28,315 bases of DNA from UMGS172 sp045649545. Lineage in GTDB: Bacteria > Bacillota > Clostridia > Oscillospirales > Acutalibacteraceae. Made by a program: the position numbers and the translations under genes. The DNA lies in assembly GCA_045649545.1 (NCBI GenBank), contig JAZRQE010000035.1:1-28315 (forward strand). Direction: 5' to 3'. This document shows positions 23,202-28,315 of the stretch, one piece after another (position 1 is the first letter of the stretch; every line of letters starts with the position of its first letter). The notes below the pieces were generated by a model that searched no databases, was not told where the DNA came from, and saw only the letters and a program-made list of their open reading frames with translations.

Positions 23202-24554
23202 ATGTTTAAAAGCGAATATCTTAATAAGGTTTACGCTGATGTAGAAAAGCGTAACCCCGGTGAGGTTGAATTTCATCAGACAGTTAAAGAGGTTTTGGAG
23301 TCTATCGAGCCGGTTGTAGAGGCACATCCCGAATATCAGAAGTTGGGCATTATCGAGAGAATGGTAGAGCCTGAAAGAGTTATTAAGTTCCGTGTATCCT
23401 GGGTTGACGATAACGGTCAGGTTCAGGTAAACCGCGGTTTCAGAGTACAGTTTAACTCGGCTATCGGTCCTTACAAGGGCGGTCTTCGTTTCCATCCTTC
23501 AGTTAACGAGAGTATTATTAAGTTCTTGGGCTTTGAGCAGACCTTTAAGAACTCTCTTACCACATTGCCTATGGGCGGCGGTAAGGGCGGTTCAGACTTT
23601 GACCCTCAGGGCAAGTCTGACGGTGAGGTTATGCGTTTCTGCCAGAGCTTTATGACCGAGCTTGCAAAGCACATTGGTCCTAATACCGACGTTCCCGCAG
23701 GTGACATCGGTGTTGGTGCACGTGAGGTAGGTTACCTCTACGGTCAGTATAAGAGACTTCAGAATGAGTTTACCGGCGTTCTTACCGGTAAAGGCATTAC
23801 CTACGGCGGTTCTTTAATCCGTCCTGAAGCTACCGGTTTCGGTGCTGTTTACTATGCAGTTGAAATGCTCAAGTATTTCAAGGATGACATTAAGGGTAAG
23901 ACTTTCGCAGTTTCCGGTTTCGGTAACGTTGCTTGGGGTACCGTTAAGAAGATTACCGAACTTGGCGGTAAGGTTGTTACAATTTCCGGTCCTGACGGTT
24001 ATGTTTATGACCCGGATGGCGTTAACACCGAAGAGAAGATTAATTTCATGCTTGAGATGCGTGCATCCTGCCGTAACAGAGTTGAGGATTATGCCGATAA
24101 ATTCGGTGTTCAGTTCTTCAAAGGCGAGAAGCCTTGGGGCGTAAAGGTTGACGTTGTTATGCCTTGTGCTACCCAGAACGAAGTTGGCATGGAAGAGGCT
24201 AAAAGAATCGTTGCTAACGGCGTAAAGTATTATGTTGAGGTTTCCAATATGCCTACAACTAACGAGGCTGTTGCATATCTTAAAGAGAACGGCGTTATCG
24301 TTGCTCCGTCTAAAGCAGTTAATGCAGGCGGCGTTGCAGTTTCAGGTTTGGAAATGAGCCAGAACTCTATGCGTTACTCTTGGTCAAGCGAAGAGGTTGA
24401 CGCAAAACTTCACACCATTATGAGCAATATCTTTGAAAGCTCTATTAAGGCTGCTAATAAGTACGGTATGGGTGACGACCTTGTTGTCGGTGCTAACATT
24501 GCCGGCTTTGAAAAGGTTGCCGAAGCTATGGTTGCTCAAGGTGTAGCATACTAA
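23202..24554 (+). CDS. gdhA: Glutamate dehydrogenase, hexameric class, probably NAD-linked
   Basis: This enzyme interconverts glutamate and 2-oxoglutarate plus ammonia. The 450-aa length and motifs are those of the short hexameric family: PYKGGLRF with Lys92, Lys116, MGGGKGGSDFDP with Lys128, DVPAGDIGVGAREVGYLYG with catalytic Asp168, and SGFGNVAWGT for the dinucleotide. The sequence resembles what I recall of the Clostridium symbiosum NAD-dependent enzyme, including ISGPDGY after the second strand, where an Asp disfavours the NADP phosphate. NAD preference is therefore likely but not proven. A perfect promoter, AGGAGG at 8 nt and many favoured codons suggest high expression. Confidence 0.96.
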   Translation: MFKSEYLNKVYADVEKRNPGEVEFHQTVKEVLESIEPVVEAHPEYQKLGIIERMVEPERVIKFRVSWVDDNGQVQVNRGFRVQFNSAIGPYKGGLRFHPSVNESIIKFLGFEQTFKNSLTTLPMGGGKGGSDFDPQGKSDGEVMRFCQSFMTELAKHIGPNTDVPAGDIGVGAREVGYLYGQYKRLQNEFTGVLTGKGITYGGSLIRPEATGFGAVYYAVEMLKYFKDDIKGKTFAVSGFGNVAWGTVKKITELGGKVVTISGPDGYVYDPDGVNTEEKINFMLEMRASCRNRVEDYADKFGVQFFKGEKPWGVKVDVVMPCATQNEVGMEEAKRIVANGVKYYVEVSNMPTTNEAVAYLKENGVIVAPSKAVNAGGVAVSGLEMSQNSMRYSWSSEEVDAKLHTIMSNIFESSIKAANKYGMGDDLVVGANIAGFEKVAEAMVAQGVAY

Positions 24555-24568
24555 TAGTTAAAAATTTT

Positions 24569-24603
24569 AAACTCCGTGTCACTTTTGTGATACGGAGTTT
24601 TTT
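24569..24603 (+). terminator. Intrinsic terminator of gdhA
   Basis: A 14-bp stem (24569-24582 with 24587-24600, one G-T pair) closes a TTTT loop and runs into a T-tract. It begins 14 bp after the stop. Confidence 0.88.
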
Positions 24604-24616
24604 GATATTTATTTCC

Positions 24617-24645
24617 TTGACTACAAAATACTTTTATGATATACT
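24617..24645 (+). promoter_or_regulatory. Promoter of the oligopeptide transporter operon
   Basis: TTGACT (24617-24622), 17 bp, TATACT (24640-24645), preceded by TGA as an extended -10. It gives a leader of roughly 60 nt that contains the mini-ORF at 24677. Confidence 0.75.
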
Positions 24646-24676
24646 TCATAATTGGATAAGAGTGAGGTGTTGTACA

Positions 24677-24700
24677 ATGCCCACCCCGAAAAAACATTAG
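24677..24700 (+). CDS. Possible leader mini-ORF (7 residues, MPTPKKH)
   Basis: An ATG lies 7 nt after GAGGTG (24664-24669). The stop TAG (24698-24700) overlaps the AGGAG (24699-24703) that serves the transporter gene. Such an arrangement could couple or gate translation of the transporter. A reading frame this short may be chance; only its ribosome-binding site and stop position argue for use. Confidence 0.3.
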   Translation: MPTPKKH

Positions 24701-24710
24701 GAGTTATTTT

Positions 24711-26627
24711 ATGGAAAAGCAAAACAACTTTAAGCCGTATATTGCGGCTGACAAGGTTACTCCCGAATTGACAGTGACGTCAATCATTATGGGTATACTT
24801 TTGTCGGTAATATTCGGTGCGGCAAACGCTTATTTGGGACTTCGCGTAGGTATGACCGTTTCGGCGTCAATTCCTGCTGCAGTTATCGCAATGGGTGTTA
24901 TCCGCGTAATTATGCGTAAGAATTCAATTTTGGAAAGCAATATGGTGCAGACCATCGGCTCAGCCGGTGAATCTTTGGCTGCCGGTGCTATTTTCACCTT
25001 ACCCGCTTTGTTCCTTTGGGCAAAGGACGACGTTATGGAAAAACCGGGCCTGGTTGAAATAACCATTATTGCCTTACTCGGCGGTTTATTAGGCGTATTC
25101 TTTATGATTCCTTTAAGAAATGCCCTTATCGTTCGTGAACATGGCGTGTTGCCTTATCCGGAAGGACAAGCTTGTGCCGAGGTTATGCTCGCCGGTGAAG
25201 AGGGTGGCTCTAAAGCATCTACAGTTTTTGCAGGTATGGGCTTTGCGGCTATTTTCAAGTTTATCATTGACGGACTGAAAATTGTTCCCGGTGAGGTTTC
25301 TTATCAGGGACCCCGTCTTTACCCCGGTTGCGTAGGTACTCAGATTTATCCCGCTGTTATGAGTGTTGGTTATATCTGCGGACCGCGTATTTCTTCTTAT
25401 ATGTTTGCCGGCGGTCTTTTGAGCTGGGTTGTGCTTATTCCTATAATGGTGCTTTTTGCAGGTGATTATACCTCAGCTTTGGCCGGAGGCAAAACTGTAG
25501 CTGAGCTGTTTAATGCTGGCGGTGCAGGTGATGTTTGGGGTACTTATATTCGTTACATTGGTGCAGGTGCTTTGGCTGCAGGCGGTATTATCAGTCTTGT
25601 GAAATCTTTACCGCTTATTGCACGTACTTTCGTCGGTGCATTAAAGGGCTTTTCTGCCGCAGGTAAGGGTACACTCCGTACCGAGCAGGATATAAATGTT
25701 AAAATCGTTTTGATTGCGATTTTGGTCTTAACGCTCTTGGTATGGCTCGTTCCTGCCATTCCGGTTTCCTTAATCGGTGCATTTATTGTTGTTATTTTCG
25801 GTTTCTTCTTTGCAACTGTTTCATCACGTATGGTTGGCTTGGTAGGAAGCAGTAACAACCCCGTTTCAGGCATGGCTATTGCCACATTGCTTATTGCTAC
25901 ACTTATTTTAAAGGTAACCGGTGATGTCGGTGCACACGGTATGCAGGCAGCTATTGCTATCGGCTCAATTATTTGTATTGTTGCCGCAATTGCCGGCGAT
26001 ACTTCGCAAGACCTTAAAACCGGTTTCTTACTTGGCGCAACACCTAAAAAGCAGCAGATTGGTGAGGTTATCGGCGTAGTTGCCGCAGCTTTTGCAATCG
26101 GTGCTACACTCTACCTTTTAGATTCCGCTTGGGAGTTTGGTACTGAAGAACTTGCCGCTCCTCAGGCAACCTTAATGAAAATGGTTATTGAGGGTATTAT
26201 GGGCGGTAACTTGCCGTGGGGTCTTATTCTTATAGGTGTGTTTATTGCTGTTATCGTTGAGATTTTGGGATTACCGGTTTTACCGGTTGCAATTGGCATT
26301 TATTTGCCTGTACAGCTCAATGCTTGCATTATGGTTGGCGGACTTATCCGTTTGGCATTCGATAAAATGAAAGATAGTGACCGCAAGAAAGGTATTATTA
26401 ACGACGGTATTCTCTTCAGCTCTGGTATGATTGCCGGTGAGGGTATTGTAGGATTGTTGCTTGCTGTTCTTGCAGTGCTTGGAATAGGCGATAGGATTGA
26501 TTTGTCCGGTAAGTTAAACCTTCCCACTTGGGCATCAAACATGGGTAGCCTTTTGGTATTCGGCTTAGTAATTTTAAGCCTTTTGGCTTTCACTGTTTTC
26601 AAAAAACAGAAAAAGTCCGATAAGTAA
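24711..26627 (+). CDS. OPT-family oligopeptide transporter
   Basis: This is a proton-coupled integral membrane importer of small peptides or peptide-like metal chelates. The 638-aa protein is hydrophobic along almost its full length, with about 14-16 membrane segments. Recognisable OPT signatures are ANAYLGLRVGMTVSASIP near the start, NMVQTIGSAGESLAAGAIFT at about 84-103, LPYPEGQACAEVM around 149-161, and PVLPVAIGIYLPV in the C-terminal part. It lacks a signal peptide, as usual. AGGAG is 7 nt before the ATG. A PqqD-like gene follows after 2 nt with no site of its own, so the two are co-expressed. The substrate cannot be predicted. Confidence 0.93.
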   Translation: MEKQNNFKPYIAADKVTPELTVTSIIMGILLSVIFGAANAYLGLRVGMTVSASIPAAVIAMGVIRVIMRKNSILESNMVQTIGSAGESLAAGAIFTLPALFLWAKDDVMEKPGLVEITIIALLGGLLGVFFMIPLRNALIVREHGVLPYPEGQACAEVMLAGEEGGSKASTVFAGMGFAAIFKFIIDGLKIVPGEVSYQGPRLYPGCVGTQIYPAVMSVGYICGPRISSYMFAGGLLSWVVLIPIMVLFAGDYTSALAGGKTVAELFNAGGAGDVWGTYIRYIGAGALAAGGIISLVKSLPLIARTFVGALKGFSAAGKGTLRTEQDINVKIVLIAILVLTLLVWLVPAIPVSLIGAFIVVIFGFFFATVSSRMVGLVGSSNNPVSGMAIATLLIATLILKVTGDVGAHGMQAAIAIGSIICIVAAIAGDTSQDLKTGFLLGATPKKQQIGEVIGVVAAAFAIGATLYLLDSAWEFGTEELAAPQATLMKMVIEGIMGGNLPWGLILIGVFIAVIVEILGLPVLPVAIGIYLPVQLNACIMVGGLIRLAFDKMKDSDRKKGIINDGILFSSGMIAGEGIVGLLLAVLAVLGIGDRIDLSGKLNLPTWASNMGSLLVFGLVILSLLAFTVFKKQKKSDK

Positions 26628-26629
26628 TT

Positions 26630-27016
26630 ATGAAGAAAAAGAAAATCATAATTTCCACAAATTACCTTGACCGTAAGCCCGCACATCATCCTGATATCAG
26701 GTCGAAAACCGCGGATAACGGCAGGGTGACGTTAGAGGTTGATAATGTCGGTTGGGCAAATAGAATTGCTCAAAAGTTATTCAAACGCCCTAAAGTGAGT
26801 TTCGTTCATTTAGACGAAAACGGTAGTTTTATTTGGCAGTTGATTGACGGTGAAACAGATATTACCGCAATCGGTGTTAAGGTCAAGGAACATTTCGGGG
26901 AAAAAGCTGAGCCTTTATATGAACGTTTGGCACAGTTTTTCCGAGTTTTAGACAGTTATCATTTCATAGTTTGGAAATATATCCCTGAACCTAAATTTTC
27001 AAAAAAGAAAAAGTAA
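26630..27016 (+). CDS. PqqD-like (RRE-fold) protein paired with the OPT transporter
   Basis: This small 128-aa protein has a PqqD-type domain at about 58-115 (VSFVHLDENGSFIWQLIDG, then AEPLYERLAQFFRVLDSYHFI). In PQQ and other RiPP pathways this fold binds a precursor peptide, but no radical SAM enzyme or precursor is visible here, so that role is not implied. Both ends are very lysine-rich (MKKKK and KFSKKKK). The ATG comes 2 nt after the transporter stop with no clear ribosome-binding site, so translation is probably coupled. A tie to peptide recognition for the transporter would be a guess from the fold and the position. Confidence 0.82.
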   Translation: MKKKKIIISTNYLDRKPAHHPDIRSKTADNGRVTLEVDNVGWANRIAQKLFKRPKVSFVHLDENGSFIWQLIDGETDITAIGVKVKEHFGEKAEPLYERLAQFFRVLDSYHFIVWKYIPEPKFSKKKK

Positions 27017-27025
27017 AAGTTAAAC

Positions 27026-27062
27026 AAAAAAACGCTTTCCCAAATTGGGAAAGCGTTTTTTT
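27026..27062. terminator. Bidirectional terminator between the OPT operon and metA
   Basis: A perfect stem of up to 16 bp (27026-27041 with 27047-27062) closes an AAATT loop. A-runs and T-runs on both sides give a U-tract in either direction, fitting the convergent genes. Confidence 0.9.
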
Positions 27063-27070
27063 AGTTTCAA

Positions 27071-27985
27071 TTATAACTCCGACAAATCATACGGGGTATG
27101 TAAATAAACAATGTGATTCAGCCAGTTTGCATACAACATAGCTGAATGTGACTTCCAAGTAAAAATCGGCTTTTGGGTTGGGTCGTCATCGGGGAAGTAA
27201 TTGACCGGCACATCGGGGTCGATTCCTTTTAACACATCACGGTTGTACTCGTTGGCAAGTGTTGAACGGCTGTACTCTGCATGACCGGTGATGAAAATGT
27301 TACGGCAGTCTCGGTCGGTGACAATATAAGCACCTGCTTTTTCGGATTCAGCCAAAATCATTAAATCGGGATGTTTTCTGATTTCTTCAATCGGAGTTTC
27401 GGTATAGCGTGAATGAGGTGCCGAGAAACGGTCATCAAAACCACGGGTCAACGGATGACGCTTATCTAAAGGATAGTGGTGGTAAATGCCGCTTAACTTT
27501 TTAGGTAACAAACGTTTGTCAATACCAAACTTGTAATACATTCCGGCTTGTGCACCCCAACATATATATAACGTAGAGTAAACGTTGGTTTTGGCCCAAT
27601 CCATAATAGAACAAAGTTCGTTCCAATAGGTAACCTCCTCGAACGGCATTTTTTCAACCGGAGCACCGGTGATAATAAGTCCGTCAAAACGTTCATTCTT
27701 AATGTCGTCAAAGGTTTTGTAGAACTTAAGTAAATGTTCAGCCGAAGTGTTTTTGGAAACGTGGCTTGCCATTTGAATCAGTTCAATCTCAACCTGTAAC
27801 GGAGTGTTACCTAAAAGACGCAAAAGCTGAGTTTCGGTATCGATTTTGGTCGGCATAATGTTAACTATTGCAATCTTCAAAGGACGGATATCCTGATGCA
27901 AAGCACGGTGTTCCGTCATGATAAATACATTTTCAGACTCCAAAGTTCTTGCTGCTGGTAATGAGTCGGGTATCTTAATAGGCAT
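27071..27985 (-). CDS. metAA: Homoserine O-acetyltransferase (MetA family)
   Basis: This enzyme acylates homoserine, the first dedicated step to methionine. Counted from ATG at 27985 the protein has 304 aa, and the family's key residues fall at standard positions: nucleophile Cys142 in YICWGAQAG, Lys163, Ser192, His235 and Glu237 in ITGHAEY. Residue 111 is Glu (TGAPVE), which in this family goes with acetyl-CoA use; E. coli MetA has Gly there and uses succinyl-CoA. The frame is open 20 codons further upstream, but GGAGAG lies 6 nt before this ATG and MPIKIPDSLPA is the usual start. It is alone on the minus strand. Confidence 0.95.
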   Translation of the reverse strand: MPIKIPDSLPAARTLESENVFIMTEHRALHQDIRPLKIAIVNIMPTKIDTETQLLRLLGNTPLQVEIELIQMASHVSKNTSAEHLLKFYKTFDDIKNERFDGLIITGAPVEKMPFEEVTYWNELCSIMDWAKTNVYSTLYICWGAQAGMYYKFGIDKRLLPKKLSGIYHHYPLDKRHPLTRGFDDRFSAPHSRYTETPIEEIRKHPDLMILAESEKAGAYIVTDRDCRNIFITGHAEYSRSTLANEYNRDVLKGIDPDVPVNYFPDDDPTQKPIFTWKSHSAMLYANWLNHIVYLHTPYDLSEL

Positions 27986-28016
27986 AATCAACTCTCCAAT
28001 GTCTATATTACAATAT

Positions 28017-28045
28017 ATAATAGCAAACATTTTTGCAAATTGCAA
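28017..28045 (-). promoter_or_regulatory. Promoter of metAA
   Basis: Read on the minus strand: TTGCAA (28045-28040), 17 bp, TATTAT (28022-28017), with TGC just before the -10. The leader is about 25 nt, too short for an S-box or T-box. Confidence 0.62.
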
Positions 28046-28120
28046 TACTTTAAAAGAGGTAAAAACAAGTAATTTTAAGGTCGAAAACTAAGTGTATAAG
28101 GTATAGTTATTTTAACATAT

Positions 28121-28159
28121 AAAAAAATTTATAAAAAAGTTGAAAAAACGTGAAAAAAA
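28121..28159 (+). promoter_or_regulatory. Phased A-tracts (UP-element-like) upstream of a strong promoter
   Basis: Four A-runs of 6-7 bases begin at 28121, 28133, 28143 and 28153, about one helical turn apart, and end 3 bp before the -35. Such tracts bend DNA and bind the RNA polymerase alpha subunit at rRNA promoters. Confidence 0.65.
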
Positions 28160-28162
28160 CTG

Positions 28163-28191
28163 TTGACAAACCGGAAGTGGTGTGGTAATAT
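28163..28191 (+). promoter_or_regulatory. rRNA-type promoter
   Basis: TTGACA (28163-28168), 17 bp, TAATAT (28186-28191), with an extended TGG. It points right, towards the window edge, with no protein gene in the remaining 120 bp. Confidence 0.8.
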
Positions 28192-28197
28192 AGTCAG

Positions 28198-28315
28198 GCA
28201 CTCGCGTGAGGGGAAGCCTTAAGGAGTGTAGCGGACCTTGAAAATTAAACAACGATAACTATTGAAAAATAGGACCCTTAAATTTTTTTGAGAACTACTC
28301 AAAGTAATAAACAGG
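28198..28315 (+). other. Probable rRNA operon leader (16S gene beyond the edge)
   Basis: The transcript would start near 28198 with a GCACTC/GAGTGT hairpin, followed by GACCTTGAAAATTAAACAAC (28234-28253), which resembles the boxA-like CTTTGAAAACTGAACAA segment found before Firmicute rRNA genes, and then a CTATT-GAAA-AATAG hairpin (28259-28272). The 16S start itself is not in the window, so this is inference. Confidence 0.6.

Noticed and set aside
27986..28045. 20-residue extension of MetA
   Set aside because: It would run through the predicted promoter and ribosome-binding site, and the key residues reach standard numbering only with the start at 27985.
1..28315. CRISPR arrays, insertion sequences, prophage genes, tRNAs
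   Set aside because: No repeated spacer pattern, transposase, terminal repeats or cloverleaf was seen; the content is contiguous housekeeping DNA.

Overview
This window looks like chromosomal DNA from a low-to-moderate GC Firmicute, most likely a gut-type Clostridia (Oscillospirales/Ruminococcaceae or a relative). The reasons are strong AGGAGG ribosome-binding sites, sigma-A-type promoters with an almost invariant 17-bp spacer and often an extended TGn -10, several GTG/TTG starts, a clostridial GuaB and Gdh, and a gram-positive type pyr operon. No phage, transposon, CRISPR or tRNA was recognised. The content is mostly core metabolism, and the interest lies in regulatory leaders and a few unusual pairings.

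Layout. (1) 1-1130: an unknown membrane-anchored secreted protein with its own promoter and terminator. (2) 1171-5833: a probable five-gene operon with a cytoplasmic cyclophilin, a lipoprotein cyclophilin, glucose-1-phosphate thymidylyltransferase and two family-2 glycosyltransferases. (3) 5856-14880: a complete pyrimidine operon, pyrC-carB-pyrK-pyrD-pyrF-pyrE-pyrB-pyrI. It sits behind a strong promoter and a leader that can fold as a PyrR-type anti-antiterminator / antiterminator / terminator, and it ends in an intrinsic terminator. carA and pyrR are not in the window. (4) 14961-16580: monocistronic guaB of the Tritrichomonas-like type. (5) 16592-18642: a CNNM/CorC-type membrane protein and a short RluA-family pseudouridine synthase, separated by a terminator. 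(6) 18657-22943: a MarR regulator and two half-size ABC exporters, which together should form one heterodimeric exporter with one degenerate ATP site. A 16-bp perfect inverted repeat at the promoter is the probable operator. (7) 22997-24603: a candidate structured RNA, then a glutamate dehydrogenase behind a consensus promoter. (8) 24617-27062: an OPT-family oligopeptide transporter, preceded by a possible 7-residue leader peptide, and a PqqD-like protein. (9) 27026-28045, minus strand: homoserine O-acetyltransferase (MetA family). (10) 28121-28315: phased A-tracts, a very strong promoter and a leader that resembles the start of an rRNA operon. The 16S gene itself would lie beyond the right edge.

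Together the central genes cover de novo UMP synthesis from carbamoyl phosphate to UMP, and the committed step to GMP. They are flanked by nitrogen assimilation or catabolism (Gdh), peptide uptake (OPT) and methionine entry (MetA). The most distinctive observations are the pyr attenuator, the asymmetric ABC pair with its operator, the unassigned RNA-like element before gdhA, and the OPT/PqqD pair with its mini-ORF.
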